From Cryphonectria parasitica EP155 (lineage: Eukaryota; Ascomycota; Sordariomycetes; Diaporthales; Cryphonectriaceae): a stretch of DNA of 64,000 nt. The notes below the pieces were generated by a model, which did not search any database, had not been told where the DNA came from, and saw only the letters and a list, made by a program, of their open reading frames with translations. Position numbers and translations under genes: made by a program. Positions 23,530-35,881 of the stretch are shown in pieces. The first letter of the stretch is position 1. Each line of letters starts with the position of its first letter. The DNA is taken from contig NW_024468914.1 in assembly GCF_011745365.1 (NCBI RefSeq), forward strand, positions 1,014,001-1,078,000, given 5' to 3'.

Positions 23530-24147
23530 ATGGACGAGTGCGCGGGACAATGTATGGGGGAGTGTTGCATGAACGTCACATGCAGGGTATTCCTCACCAT
23601 CGGGGTCGTTGTCATCGACAGGCTCGTCGTCGCCCAATCTGACACAATTATACAACGAGGCCGCCAAACGCAGAGGGCCTTACACTTACCCCAGTGCATG
23701 TGCGTCTTCTCCGACGAAGATCCAGGAATGTCGAGAAGGGAGATCCGAATGGCGGGCAAGCTTCTGGGTTTGGCGACACTGGCATTCGCCTTTGGGATTC
23801 TCATTGCTGTTCTGAAGGGGACTATGCTGGACTGGTGGGTATTTGGAATCGCATTCGTCTTTCCAGCCTGCATCATCTGCCCTCTCTGGCTGACACTTGC
23901 TCTGAGCAACAGGCGACGGTCCAGCAGAGGGCAAAGTCCAGATGAGGACTCCCCAACCAACAAGACGCCACTGCAATCCAAGTCGTTGTCTAGCACAGTC
24001 GGCAAAGATGCAGTGAAACTGGAGTCCCAGTCGAGTCCGGTCGAGGTCAACCAAGAGAATCGTGGGTCTGGATCTGCGTGGCTCAAGGACCCAGAACTCC
24101 AGTTGTCTATTAGTATGGTATGGACGAACGCTTGGTTAACCTGTTAA
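23530..24147 (+). CDS. Hypothetical membrane protein, uncertain gene model
   Basis: A 205-codon open frame. Its middle carries two adjacent hydrophobic segments (about 76-95 and 101-123) flanked by basic residues, followed by a hydrophilic Ser-rich tail, so a small two-span membrane protein is plausible. An internal ATG in a MSRREIR context (about residue 67) would give a more natural N terminus; the first part is Cys-rich and unlike a leader. At the 3' end a 44-nt candidate intron (24118-24161, GTATGG to ACAG) would join the frame to a second exon ending with TAG at 24288-24290, but that exon runs into a 13-nt G tract, which weakens the model. I recognise no family. Confidence 0.35.
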   Translation: MDECAGQCMGECCMNVTCRVFLTIGVVVIDRLVVAQSDTIIQRGRQTQRALHLPQCMCVFSDEDPGMSRREIRMAGKLLGLATLAFAFGILIAVLKGTMLDWWVFGIAFVFPACIICPLWLTLALSNRRRSSRGQSPDEDSPTNKTPLQSKSLSSTVGKDAVKLESQSSPVEVNQENRGSGSAWLKDPELQLSISMVWTNAWLTC

Positions 24148-25292
24148 ATTCCGTTGGACAGGCTGAAGCGCTGTTTGAGTACCTTGGCAATCTCTTTTCG
24201 CATTTGAGATGTTTGGTGCGGCAGTGCGGACGGCCACAGAGGTCTATGTCGGCAGAGGCCAGGGGGGGGGGGGGAAGGGATGGGCTGTAGGAGGGTTACA
24301 AACAAGAAATTCATGCTGATTGAAGGAGTTTATTGCGTTCTGCATCATCGATATTATACTATGACTTTTTCACCACTACCTGCTGAGAACTCTTCTGTTC
24401 TGCCGTTCTGGTTCAACTGTCATCGCCTGTGCAGTACAGAAGAGTCATACTATGAAGGCGAGACCACGCAGCCCATCACAAAACAACCCAGTTCTTCTTC
24501 ATATTCACAATTGCAATGGTACACCTTACGTTAGTGAAGAAGGCAATCTCAATTGGTTGACCTAGGATGGAGCCACACAATTTGTCTGGTCGGTGGTTCA
24601 TCTACCAGTGGTGTGTAGTAGTTCGAGATGCTGCGCCTTCATGTAGTGACCCCGAGGAATGCAAAGGGTTGGGCCTCCGCTTGTGATTACTACCCACTCA
24701 AGGCACTGTAGCTCGTACGACAGTAGTAAACAGAGGATTTACTTACTGTACTTGGTTTCACCTGTGTGTGATCCGATTTGCATTGCGTCATGGCCCTCGC
24801 TGGAATGGGGAACAGTGCAAGGGCAATGTCGAAAGACGGATGCCACTCACTATACATTACAGCATAGTACACAGATCCTGTTAGGAACAGATCACCAAAC
24901 AGTCGAAGATCGCTTACTGTTTTTTACGTAGAGATTCCTCCGTGAGCTCCTGAGTAAAACGTCATTTTTGGCGTGTATTGCCTAGCGTGCCTGCAACCAA
25001 ACAGCGTCCTGCTGCAGCTTGCCCTTGCTTCTCCAAGCACCATCGTCATAGTGATCTAGAGCATTCATGACATCATCCCCTTTACCCCCTCGCCTGCAAA
25101 ACAACGACCAGCCAGGCCTTATTAATTCGCCCTTCACCTTTGTCTGCGTACGAGCTTTATCGTACCTTCATACCTTTTCTACATTCTTCACTCCCACCAA
25201 CTCGCAACACAGCCGATTCCCCAAGAATCGAACACAAAACGTCTTCGCGCAGAACCTAGCATCTCGACTGACCAAACACAACTCTCGCCACC
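24148..25292. other. Intergenic region, no supported gene
   Basis: Apart from the possible 3' exon of the preceding ORF (24162-24290), which includes a G13 tract at 24262-24274, nothing is supported. The right end is the leader of the LEA-like gene, CT/CA-rich with a TTATTAATT stretch near 25118. Confidence 0.5.
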
Positions 25293-25761
25293 ATGTCTTT
25301 CCTCACCGAGATCACCACCCGCCGCATGGCGACCCTCACCCGCACTGCGGCAAACACAACCTTCACCACCCTTCCTCGTGCGTCCTTCAGCACCACCGTG
25401 CAGCTGCGGAAGAACCCTGTGGATGTGGCCAAGGATGGGCTGAAGACTGTCGATCGCGCTGTGAGCGACAAGCTCGTGGACGGCATCAACGTGGGCAGTA
25501 CGTACACCCCAACACCAACTGCATATTGTATGAATAAAGGAGGAGGGCAAGCCGCTGACTGACATGTTTCTCTTTTCTACAGCCCACGTCAAGGACAAGG
25601 TGAAGGAGGCTGCTTCTGACCTTAGCTCTGGTAAAGCGAGTGGCGATGCCGCTAAGCTGCGTGGTGAGGCCGAGGGCAAGGCGCAGGAGCTCAAGGGAGA
25701 GGCAAAGGGCAAGGCTAGCGAGCTGAAGGGCAAGGCCAAGGAGAAGGTCAATGAGCTGTAA
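25293..25761 (+). CDS. LEA-like repeat protein with mitochondrial presequence
   Basis: Two exons (25293-25497 and 25583-25761; 85-nt intron) give 127 residues. The first ~38 residues are rich in Thr, Arg and Ala with no acid after residue 6 (TRRMATLTRTAANTT, then SFSTTVQLRK), a mitochondrial targeting pattern. From about residue 75 the protein is a run of Lys/Glu/Ala-rich amphipathic repeats (DKVKEAASDL; KLRGEAEGKAQELKGEAKGK and similar), typical of group-3 LEA-like proteins, which fold into helices on drying and protect membranes or proteins. No cysteines or catalytic motifs. A stress-protective role in the mitochondrial matrix is the reasonable inference; protein length and the short unit suggest expansion from an 11-residue motif. 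Confidence 0.8.
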
Positions 25762-28024
25762 GCAGATGAAGAACAGGAGGGAGGAACGAGAGCTGATTGA
25801 AGCTCCATTGATTACGGGCGCAGGGATGGCGTAACTACCTCCACGGGGCGTTTTTTACTACGATGATTTGTACGACAGGCATTGCATCGTTCAGGTGTTC
25901 GGTTTTGACAGGTAAAAGGTTGACCACAATCAATAGCTTTCCATGTTACCTTGTTCTCGCGACGTGCAACATATATGTTTGCGGACCCAAGTGATGAGAA
26001 AATGCTATACAATGTATCACTGGACAGGATCTTCGACATGCCATGACTGAGCATTCCCAAGAGACACGTCCAGCAGTGCTTCCTACAAGTCTTTGTCAAC
26101 ATCCAACTTGTCTAACCTTTGGATAGGCTGCGCGTCACGAAATCCAACACTGCTGCGCCACCCTATATCAGCGCAATATTCGTATAGTATCACTATTCAT
26201 TATGAGATCGAAAAGCCACCGAAAGTTGCAGTTACGAGCGATCCACCAGAATCAAACTGCCAAATGATGACCAGGATATAGATTTGCATCAATGATCTCC
26301 CCATGCGTGAAGTGTCACGATATTCATCGCATACCTTGCAGATGCCGCCCGTCCACTTTGCTAACACGGCAGCTAAAAGATCGAGGTGAATTAACCAATC
26401 GAAGCTACTTGATTCTTTTCCCGTCTGTCAACCTTGAGAAAACGGGATCGTGGACGAGGACTTCTGTAGTGAGCCTGCTCTAGAGGACATGGAAGGAAGC
26501 TGACGGCAAACATCGAGGCGAAGTAAAGCCACTCGAGGCTTTCGTGATTTCCTATTCGCCCATCAAGCAGAACATGTACGCACCAATTCAAAGTTTGAAC
26601 TACGCCGGCAGGATCCGTCGACATATTTGTGAAACTTCACTAATTAATTACCTGGCAGGTCACGTCAGACCGGCCATATAATCATCCCGACGAGAGCAAA
26701 GCTCATGGAATTTATAGGTTACGTGGCTTCCACTGTAAGATTCGATACCGAAACTGATTATGCTTCGCATTCGGGCAGCCTTCTCCAGTTGATCCTGTGG
26801 CGCGTAAGCCTATCACCGGTGTAGACCTCTTTGTAAGTAGCGCTGAATGCGACGCACCGATGTGGCCGTCGGCGAGATATCAACCCGCCGGAGGTAATGT
26901 GCAGTTCAACGTTTTGAAACGGCTTTCGGGACCGGCGTGTACACTTGAAGCTTGTCCTATCACGAATTCCCTTTGAAGACGTGCCACATTCCGATCGATT
27001 CAACGCGGCAGCATGCATTGAAGACTGGGTAGGAATCGCCAAGAATGTGGCTGAGGTCGTCTTAGAGATTGGCAGGCGTCTCAACTCGCTGGCACTTGCA
27101 AGGTTGATACGAAGATGTACGTGGCAGCATGGGGCAGTAGTACTATGGAGAGCAACAGCACTGCTGGCTGCTTCGTATTTGTTTGTTTGCCATGATAAGT
27201 CGTATTTTTTGTCGCAATGGTAGCCTGGCTGGCCCTTTTGGGAAACCACCTACGAAAGCACAATCGCGCCCTTCTCTCCCCTGTTCCCACGTGGCGGAGG
27301 AATCAAAGCTGAAGCGCAATTTGCTTGGGAGAGATTCGCTCGACTTGATCCCTGGACCACCAGACCGACACTCCGAGACCTATCACAGCGCTGTGTTGCG
27401 GACGCCAGCGTATGAATGCTTGTGGGCCCAGAGCGAGGCTGCAAATCACCCTAAACTCGCCTGCCTCCACCCTTTTCTGCTGTCCCTAATCCCTCCGTTA
27501 TCGTTTGATTTCATTTTGTGATAAGCGCTGACTGTCGTTTTCGCTTCAGACACAGCCACAATTAGCTGCACTTTTTCATTGGAGTGCCGATGTGCCCGTA
27601 TTGTCCATCTTTGTCGCACATACTTACTAGTACACTGCTGACGAGAATAAGCATCCCTTGGTGTGGGTCCTGTCCGAACGCACTGCCTGAAATCCTGCTG
27701 CTATGGCGGCGCGGCTGGATGCGCTCAACAAGGGGGGCAGAGGCTTGGTGTGCAACTTTGAACCATTTTTATCTGGCTGGTTGATCCGACAGAGAAGAAA
27801 TATAAGACACTAAGGATGTCCATTGTAGATCTGAGAATCCTGGGGTCGTAATCATTTGATACACAAGAAGCAACTTCAACTAGAAATCTTCTCAGCCGTG
27901 CGATCGAACGGTTTCCAGAGCGCAACAGGAGCCCTCTCTCTCACACACACATACCCAGAGTCCGTGAACTGAAAGCCACCACCGATTAGAAGAGAAGGAA
28001 AGCGACAACCGCATAATCGCAAAA
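25762..28024. other. Intergenic region, no supported gene
   Basis: The 2.3 kb spacer holds a 163-codon minus-strand frame (27249-26758) and a 92-codon plus-strand frame over the same DNA. Neither shows a domain, signal peptide or splice-linked neighbour. The last 100 nt form the leader of the RTA1 gene, including a short CA repeat near 27940-27952. Confidence 0.5.
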
Positions 28025-29132
28025 ATGAGCAACGACACAGCCACCGAAGCCCAGCTGAAGGCGATATCGCAAGCCAACTGCTACCCTTATACGCGAGGGC
28101 TGGTGCCCGCATACGGATATTATCCTTCAGAGGCAGCAGGCATCATTTTCGTCGTCCTCTTCGCCATCCCGTTTTTCTATCACACCTTCCAGTCGCTCCG
28201 GCTCCGTGTGTCGACATCCATATTACTTGCCTTGGGTGCTTTGAGTAAGTTCAGCTGCATAAAAATTTCGAGATCTGTGATCCCACCCACTTCCAAACCT
28301 GCCCCTCTAGAGTCTCCATTCCAACGTCAATCGATATCTGAATGGAAAAAGGAAAAGAAAAAGGAAAAGGAAAGAAAGATGAAAAAATGTACTGACTTGC
28401 ATTATAGCTGAGTTGGTAGGATGGGCGGCACGTCTCTACTCATCTCGATGCTCCTATAACGGCAACGCCTTCCTCGCTCAGGAGGTGACCCTGATAATCG
28501 CCCCCGTCTTCTTCTCGGCCGCCCTCTACGTCCTCCTGGGCCGCCTCATCATCGGCCTCGGCCGCTCGTCCTCGATGCTCTCCCCCAAGATGTATACCAT
28601 CGTCTTCTGCACGTGTGACGTCGTCTCCCTGGTCGTCCAGGCCGTCGGCGGCGCCCAGACAAGCACGGCTAGCTCCACCGACCAGGCCGGCAAGGAGTTG
28701 GGCACGCACATTATGGTGGCGGGTATCGCGTTCCAGCTCTTCACCATGACGCTGTTCGGGCTGTTGCTCATCGACTTCTTCCGCCGCGTGTTCTCCAGGG
28801 GCAGCGAGTTCCGCGGCTTCGTCACGGCGCCTGTGCAGCGCGTCCTGGTCGCCCTGGTCATCAGCTTCATCATGATCTACATCCGGAGCATCTACAGGAC
28901 TATCGAGCTCGCGCAGGGCTGGACGGGCTATCTGATTACGCACGAGGGGTACTTCATCGGGCTGGATGCGTCTATCATGGTGATTGCTGTTGGTGTCTTT
29001 GTCGCTGTCGACCCTGCCCTGCGTAGGACGGAAGCGTATGACGGCATCCTCGGGTCGAAGCGCTCCCCTGACACTTCGGATTCGGAGGCGCCCATCTCTA
29101 TGGAGCGGCTGCGTGGTGTGAGGGCCATGTAG
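28025..29132 (+). CDS. RTA1-family seven-transmembrane protein
   Basis: Two exons (28025-28244 and 28408-29132; 163-nt intron) give 314 residues. Seven hydrophobic segments can be traced, beginning with the helix after YYPSEAAG (about 38-54). Family marks of the RTA1/RTM1 lipid-translocating-exporter proteins are visible: a TELVGWAARLYS stretch in helix 2, LIIAPVFFSAALYVLLGRLI in helix 3, FCTCDVVSLVVQAVGGA in helix 4, IYIRSIYRTIELAQGW in helix 6 and an EAYDG-like motif after the last helix. The short N terminus carries NCYPYTRG with one Cys. RTA1 proteins sit in the plasma membrane and affect resistance to 7-aminocholesterol and sphingoid bases, or lipid asymmetry; the transported molecule here is unknown. 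An AATAAA at 29181 lies about 50 nt past the stop and could act in polyadenylation. Confidence 0.9.
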
Positions 29133-30964
29133 ACCTAACAGGTTGGCAGACAGTACGCAGGAGAATGCGATGGTTGTATCAATAAAGTGGTAATAAAGGT
29201 TTGTCCTGGTGGTTATAGAAGGCAGCAGCGTGTTTTTGTCGAGGTTTTTTGAGGCAAGATTCGACCTGGGACTTGGTATGAAATCACGGCGTTGGAAAGG
29301 CACATAGACAGTTGGTGGACTCTACCTGTAGAGAATATTTTTTTTTTGTTATAATACCCAGGATAGGCTTGGATTGGAATCTTGATCAAAGCCAGCATTG
29401 GACAGCAAGAGCATTTGTATTCTGGTCTGGTATCTGTCTCACCAACTTCTTTCCCAAGTGCTTCTAGCCTCAATAATCTGTGTATCCACAAGTGTAATCA
29501 GTATTATCCCTGATGCCCTACCTCTCTCATAATTAGTGCGATGATTACTGTTGTCTACGACAACAAGCCTTTTCGTGGTGGCATCCATGATTGCATCTAA
29601 TGCTTTCTTTGAGTATGATGTGCCTTGGGGAAATCCCCCATGAACTTGAGCTGAGGGAAGTCTAGACGAAACAACACTTGGAAGCGGTGACACGTAATGG
29701 TTTGAGGCTTGTTCAGCAGAAGCGGCGCCATGTCAGACGGGGATCATGTCCATTGCTATGCTCGTTGCAACACGGAATGTCCTTTCGGAAGGGAACTAAG
29801 CGGAGTCAGACTCTGTGCTACTGAATGGCTGTAATGCGTTAGCTTGCCTGTCGAGCTTCGTGAGAAGGAGGAGCAACAACGTTCTGGTACATGTTAGAAA
29901 AATAGGAACGCCAACCTGCGCACTCAAAGCTAATCGAATTTGGTCTGATCCAGTGGCACAGTATTACACCCCTCACGCTCCAGGTCCTAGAATTTGACTT
30001 CAGTTCCTAGCGAGATTGCCGATAATCGCTTATCAGGCTTTAATTGACAACCGTCTGGAGCGGCCTTGGTGAGATGTTAATTATAGGCATCTCATCCATC
30101 ATGTATGCTAGCAGGGAACGTTCCCTCATACCAAGATATGATGATGAGATGACCTTTTGAAGAATGAAAGAAGGCAGATAATGGCTGTTGAAATTATGAT
30201 CCATTATTGATTAAAGAGTATTATTTGGAATCTTGAGGTAATCCAAGTATCATTATCACGAAGTACTTGAGATAATATCTGATAAATAAAAGTTTCAGTG
30301 CTGTACTGCATCTATAAGATATCTCTACTATAATGCAAGTCCTGTTTCGCCGTTAATCTTTGACCAGAAATCAAATCGAGGGCAGGATTTATTAAACGAT
30401 GGGTGTCGTGATGGCTGCGATGGCTGAAGGCCAGCGCATTGTGCACAGTACAGGCCTTAGCGATATATGGGCAGCAATAAAGTGGGATCATGTTAACGAG
30501 GAAACATCAACGCTGTGTTATGTAAGCACAGAGGAACAGGGATGAATGGTAATAGCAGGGGAAGGCAGGGGCCCCACACGTCAAGCACTCCACTACCAGA
30601 GCTGTTCAGCCTGCCAGCTTCAGTTGGACCTCACCAGCGCGTTCGTTCCCAAATTTTGCGTGAATGCACCAAAACAGACAAAGAAAACAAAACAGCTTCA
30701 TCGCGCATTGGGGCTACACCAAACAACAACGAACAACTGAAAAGCATCCCTCCTGGCATTCTGCGAATCGCCTCTCAAGTTCGACACGACATGTTTCTGT
30801 GACCTACCTCAACACGCTGCGCAGACATCTGAGGCCCTTGATTCACAGTCGGCATATCCTCTCCTTCTGCCTCGGCCTCCTCTGCCACTCCCTCAGCCCC
30901 TACCTCTCCTGGAGGGCCCCTCTCCCAGATCCTACCAACCCTCATGACCTCCAAGACAGCTAGT
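29133..30964. other. Intergenic region, AT-richer, no supported gene
   Basis: No domain-bearing frame. The stretch 30.0-30.4 kb is clearly richer in A and T than the flanking genes, but no repeat boundaries are visible. The last 400 nt are CT-rich and lead into the nucleoporin-like gene. Confidence 0.5.
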
Positions 30965-33870
30965 ATGGCAGATCACTTGAAGCCGCGGGTGCGGCACACC
31001 ATTCAAAACACGCAATACACGTATGTACAGCTGCTCCTTGAAGTGCTGTGCAGCGCAGTGCAGCGGTGTTCCAATAGAGAGAAGCATTCTGTGGCTGACC
31101 ATATCTGTACAGATACAATCTCAACCGCCGCATTCACGATATCAAGACCTACCCTGCTCTCTCCCCACAAGGCTCCTCCATCGTCCTCTACGGTCACGAA
31201 AATGGTGTCACCGTCGTCTGGCGAGGTGGCCGTCGACTGAAACCTGCCAAGACCCAACCCCCAAAAACGACACCAGGCAGCAAGCCAAACGGATCTACAG
31301 TAGGCGCGGATGATGCCGTCATGATCTTGGACTCTGATGACGAGGAGCCGGCGCCTGCTGCACCAGCCACTTTCGTTGACAGGCCCGAGTTTGAAAAAGA
31401 AGCAGTCGAAGATGTGCTTGGGTATTCCGAGATCATTCAGACGTTGGACCTTGCCCTTGGCACCGATGTGTTGCACATCGCAGTCTTGTCGTTAACACCC
31501 CGTCCTGGAGGAGAGAGCTCAGGAGATACCGCGATACTGTCTGACAGAATGGTCTTCGCTATAACATGCGCAGCCGGCCCCGCCTACGTGATCACATTGC
31601 CGCTCACCCCGCCTTCACACGATAGCAAAGCCCGCGAGGAGCTGCGTACAGATCTTCTGGCCGGCGCCGCGGGCAAGGGCAAGTGGGGGGAGACCTTGAC
31701 CCAGCTCACGGGCCAATTCAGACACCCCGATGGCATTGCCATCACTCTGGCACGCGACAGGCCGAACAGCTCTGCCTCGAGCGGCCGATCCTCCACGCAT
31801 CTCATCATCGCCATCCAATCCAAAGACGCGTCGGGCGCACTGCGCCTATGGGATGTTCCCCTCGAGCAGCAGCAAACCGACAACACACCCCTCGAGCCTT
31901 TCCAGACCGAGTTTCTCCCGAGCCCGCTGACCGGCATTGCCTTCAATCCGAGTCCATCGCACCCGACCCAGCTCCTTGCCGTGGCGTCTCCACACGCTGT
32001 TCGTATCTACGACTATTCGACATCACCTACCCCGCAAGACGACCTTTCCGAAGGGCCTTGGCCTGCGCACGGCTCATGGCTGATCTCTCTCTACGCCCCG
32101 TTCATACGTGGCAGTGTCTCGTGCGCAAGAAAGCCGATCGTCGGTGCCAACTGGATCTCGCATGGAAGAGCAATCATGGCCTTGATGGCAGACGGGCAAT
32201 GGGGAATATGGGATGTCGAGGGCGCAGGGCCCTTGGGCAATGCAAATAGCGACTCGACATCTCTGTTTGGGAAACAAAGTACTGCCTTGCGTGGGGCCGC
32301 CCTCACAGCCTTCAACGCATCGGGACAACTGGAAGGCTCGAGTCCGCTTCGAACAGCAGGCTCGCACGGTGACAGTTTTGAGTCCAACAATGACTTCAGT
32401 GCGAGCGGTCGTCGGAGCTCCCTGTTGTCTGTGTTCGCCACTGGGCCAGAGCGACTTGCCTCTGTCAAGGGTGGCGTGGAGGTCGCACGACTGCCCAGCT
32501 CGCGAGACCTAGTTTCTGGTGAGGAGAGCGTGGTGCTCTGGATCAGTGGTTCTGACGCTCTTGTCTGCGTCGTTCCTGTCGTTGCCAAGTTCTGGGACAC
32601 GCAGATCCGGCGCAGTGCTGGCGGTGGTGTCAATCTCTTCAGCGGTGCGCAGCCATCACGCATGGTGCGTCTTACAGAGCTCAATGCGGGCCTTCTTGGC
32701 GAGCGGCTATGCGGCGTAGATGCAGTGCCCAAGTCCCAACGTCGCCAGCCCGCTGCGTCAGACGGTCTGTATGAAGCCCCGGCAAATGGAAGCACGGGCC
32801 TGCCTGTTGAGGTCCTTGTCCGCGGCGAGAGCAGGCTCGTGGTGGTGCAGGACTACCAAGACATCGATACGGCACCATTGCGACACCCCACCCAGAAGAA
32901 GAGACTTGTGCTCGCCAACAAGCCCGTGGATCCTGTCAATGCCATCATTGTCCACCAGCGACCCGATGCGCCGAAACTGCCCCACACGTTCGAGAACCTC
33001 AGCATACGCCCTAGTACACGTGGGAGTGTGCAAGCACAGTCCACGAGGTTGTTTAGTGAGAGCTTCAGCCAGCCGCATGACAACATGGATGACGAGGCCA
33101 TGGATCACCAGCCTGCACCCATGAGCCTCCCGTCCCGGCCACGTAATATGGGCCTCGAGTTCATGGATGACCTGGATGCCGCAGCGGACGCCGGCTACGA
33201 GTTAGATGCCGAGGATCGCGACGTCGAGAACGAAATCATGGACCTTATGGAGCTTGACTCTCACCTGGAGCAGATGGAAGAGGAGCGCATGCGGGGAACA
33301 AAGCGGGTATTCTTCGAGGAGAGTTAGGAATCTTCTACGACGCCTGCCCGTGGAAACCAGCAGCAGCACAAAGACGGCCTGAAGGCGGAGTCCTGGAACG
33401 AGGCGGCTAAGGTCAAGCGCGTCCGTTTCGAGGGCCATCTTATCGATACGAGTGAGGACACGAGTGCCGAGCCTTCTGCGTTCGACGTCCAACAGACACC
33501 GATGGCTGAGAAGAAAGTCTTTCTCGAGGGATATACCGATTCGCCCGAATTCGCTCATGTCGAAAACCCGGTCGTGTACATGGAGAAGGAGGTGCTTCCT
33601 GAGGAGCGCAAACATCACCACAGCCGTGGGCCCTCACACCCTCTCAGTCAAGTCATGAATATAGACGACGAGGCCACATCGCCAGAGAAAGTACCTGGAG
33701 ACACTGGCCCAAGCGAGGAGATGCACGGCGGCGCGGGCGGCATTAAAGAAGAGCCTATCGTTCTCAGCAGCGATGATGACGAGGACGAAGAGGACGACGG
33801 GATGTCACTCGATGAAGAAGAGGAGCTCGGAGAACCGGACGATGACACATTCGAATTTCTCCTTCAGTGA
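30965..33870 (+). CDS. Nup37-like WD/beta-propeller nucleoporin, frame broken by one TAG
   Basis: Exon 1 (30965-31020) is joined over a 92-nt intron to a long exon from 31113. An in-frame ATG at 30944 is an alternative start. The frame runs to TAG at 33325-33327 (756 residues), then stays open in the same phase for about 180 codons to the stop at 33870. The N-terminal part has propeller-like strands: HDIKTYPALS, VLYGHENGVTVVWRGG, then LRLWDVP, LLAVASPHAVRIYDY and GQWGIWDVEGAGP, which resembles fungal Nup37, a Y-complex (Nup84 complex) subunit of the nuclear pore. An acidic loop with a DSDDEE run follows blade 1. The region past the TAG keeps coding character: charged, KRVRFEG, then KEEPIVLSSDDDE and an acidic end. 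Identity as Nup37 is from memory of fungal homologues and is moderate; coding status is strong. See the separate entry on the stop. Confidence 0.75.
33323..33373 (+). other. In-frame TAG with a possible 51-nt in-phase intron
   Basis: The TAG at 33325-33327 interrupts an otherwise continuous frame. A GT at 33323-33324 (GTTAGG) and an AG at 33372-33373 (CAAAG) bound 51 nt, divisible by three; removing them deletes the stop and joins FFEE directly to NGLKAE. The donor is weak and no good branch point is visible, but AAG acceptors are used elsewhere in this window (36130, 42644, 45972, 46576). Otherwise it is a true stop, a recent nonsense mutation, readthrough or a sequence error. Confidence 0.4.
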
Positions 33871-35881
33871 ACTCAGGGTGATAATCATCACATCATCAAT
33901 CGGATGGCGCGATAAGGGAATCAAAGAATATGATCTGTGCAATGGAGGTTTGTACGTTACGATACCCCCGCCACCAACTTAAGGCGGTCACCACAATGCA
34001 AAATTTGTTGAATGCAAGGGCTTGAACCCTTTGGCGAAACCATCTCTGTAGGCCTCGCACATCTGTGGAGTCTGCTTTTGGCCTTTAGCCTTTCATTTCC
34101 TTATCTCTCCCCCCTCTTCCGCTTCCTGCACATATCCTTTTTCTTTTCCGCACGGCAAGGTGGAGCACAAGGCGAGATTCATCCTTGACCCAGCTCTGTA
34201 TTCCGAGCGGTAGATCAAACAAACAAGAGCCTCTGGCCGTTGCCTTCCAAGGCATACTGCACCCAGACTCTTTGCGACACCTTTTTTCTCTTGAAAACCA
34301 CAAAATAGTGAATTGACCATTTGCTCTCCCGACCTTACGGACTCCTGTTTCCCTCTGGCGCGATTTTTCAGGCTGGGGGAGGTGGGCGTGTTGGGGTTGG
34401 GTGGTAGGGGTGTCGGTACAATCCTTCCCTTTTCCTTGGGGGTTCTCATGTTGCTGAGTTAGCTGGCTGCTTCACAGTGCCTTTGTTTGTGGGTCCTGCT
34501 TCGTCCTCTTCAGGAAATGTCCGTCTGTTGTGCAATGTGCTGGTCATTTTACCCATCCTCCTCCCGTCCTCTCTCTTCCAAGCAGAAGACGAGGAGTGTT
34601 CCGATGACAAGCATGTGTTATACCCGTTGACGCAGCATACATGAGTCTCAACATTCGATTGGAATCAGATTACTCATTAAGATGATGCGCGACAGCTCCA
34701 TGCTTTCTTATTCCCTTTGCATCCCAAATGCCCTCGGTCTCTTCATTGGCCTCCAAGCTGCCAGGCCCCATGGGACCCTGCAGTTGCAATCCAATAAATC
34801 AAGGCGCCCACACACCCTGATCAACGGGCCCTATTCCCGGAGCGGAAGCCAGCTCTCGATACGAACCACACTCCTCTCAAGCGAATATGCGACTTGTCAG
34901 CAAGAGATGCGGGCTCTCTCGAATGAACGTTGGAGGGAAGCATGGCCCCAGCTGCTTTTCTCTGGGACCGATTAATGGTAACATGTGCGTGGGGGCCTGG
35001 GTAAGATTCTCGCAGGAAGATTAAGGTAGGCAGGGTATAGGTGCCTAAGCTTACACAACGCACTCGAGGAACCCCCGCTGCTCTTTTGGCTCGGATGATG
35101 AAGTTCGGATTGAGAGAGTACTGAAGGATTTGGCTGTGTATAGAGGAGGGTCTCCCGGACTGAGAAAATGTTTGAGACTTGGGAGATAATAACTTGAAGA
35201 CCTTGTAGCCCGTGATTATATAGAATTCGAATTGGCATATTATAACATGGCGTGCGGCCCGCAAAAGACATTTAGTTGGCCGGACTCATCACTTGATAAA
35301 CAACCACAGCACATGTCACACTCCTCACCACAGATATTCATTCCAACCCCTCGCCAACCACCCTTTCCAAGCTGCAGCTGCAGCTAGCCCATCACCCGTC
35401 AGCATGACAATAAGTGGATACGAATAAGTGCTTGGCAAATGTAATCTATGCCATCAGCAACGCGACTTGGGGAACAGCCATGGCTGCTGTCAAAAAGTCC
35501 GATATCTCCTTCATGGTGCCTTCTGCTGAACCTCCAGTCTTCATTGCCTCTTCTTTTCGCCTCCTTGATGGAACTCAACTTTGCCTTGACTCCTGATCTT
35601 ACCATGTTGTTTGCATAAGAGTCAAGGGACTTACCACTGCAACTTGATGACCTGGATCTCCAGACACCGTACACGGGAGAGTGTGTAGCACATTCAAAAA
35701 AAAAACAACAACCGTAGGACGCAACTCGTGGTACCAACAAAAACCGACGCTCCCGAGACGCGTTTTACCAACAAAGTCCACAACTAAGACAATTCTCTTC
35801 GTGTCGACCATTCACCGGTCTGAGAGTATCTTTTGAACGGTTGAGACAGCCACTCATTAGTGGTTGGACTTTCCAAGTGCA
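33871..35881. other. Intergenic region, no supported gene
   Basis: Only short frames without domains. CT-rich near 34.1-34.6 kb. A minus-strand frame at 35264-34821 has no recognisable content. The right end is the promoter and leader of the acyltransferase gene. Confidence 0.5.

Noticed and set aside
26758..27249. 163-codon minus-strand ORF
   Set aside because: No recognisable motif; an overlapping plus-strand frame is equally open, so coding is not supported.
28440..29303. 287-codon minus-strand ORF
   Set aside because: It is the antisense shadow of the RTA1 coding exon, with low-complexity Arg/Glu/Asp content and no domain.
30000..30400. RIP-mutated repeat
   Set aside because: The stretch is AT-richer than its flanks, but no related copy or repeat boundary is visible within the window to compare it with.
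32091..32795. 234-codon minus-strand ORF
   Set aside because: Antisense of the nucleoporin-like exon; composition reflects the coding strand's codon bias.
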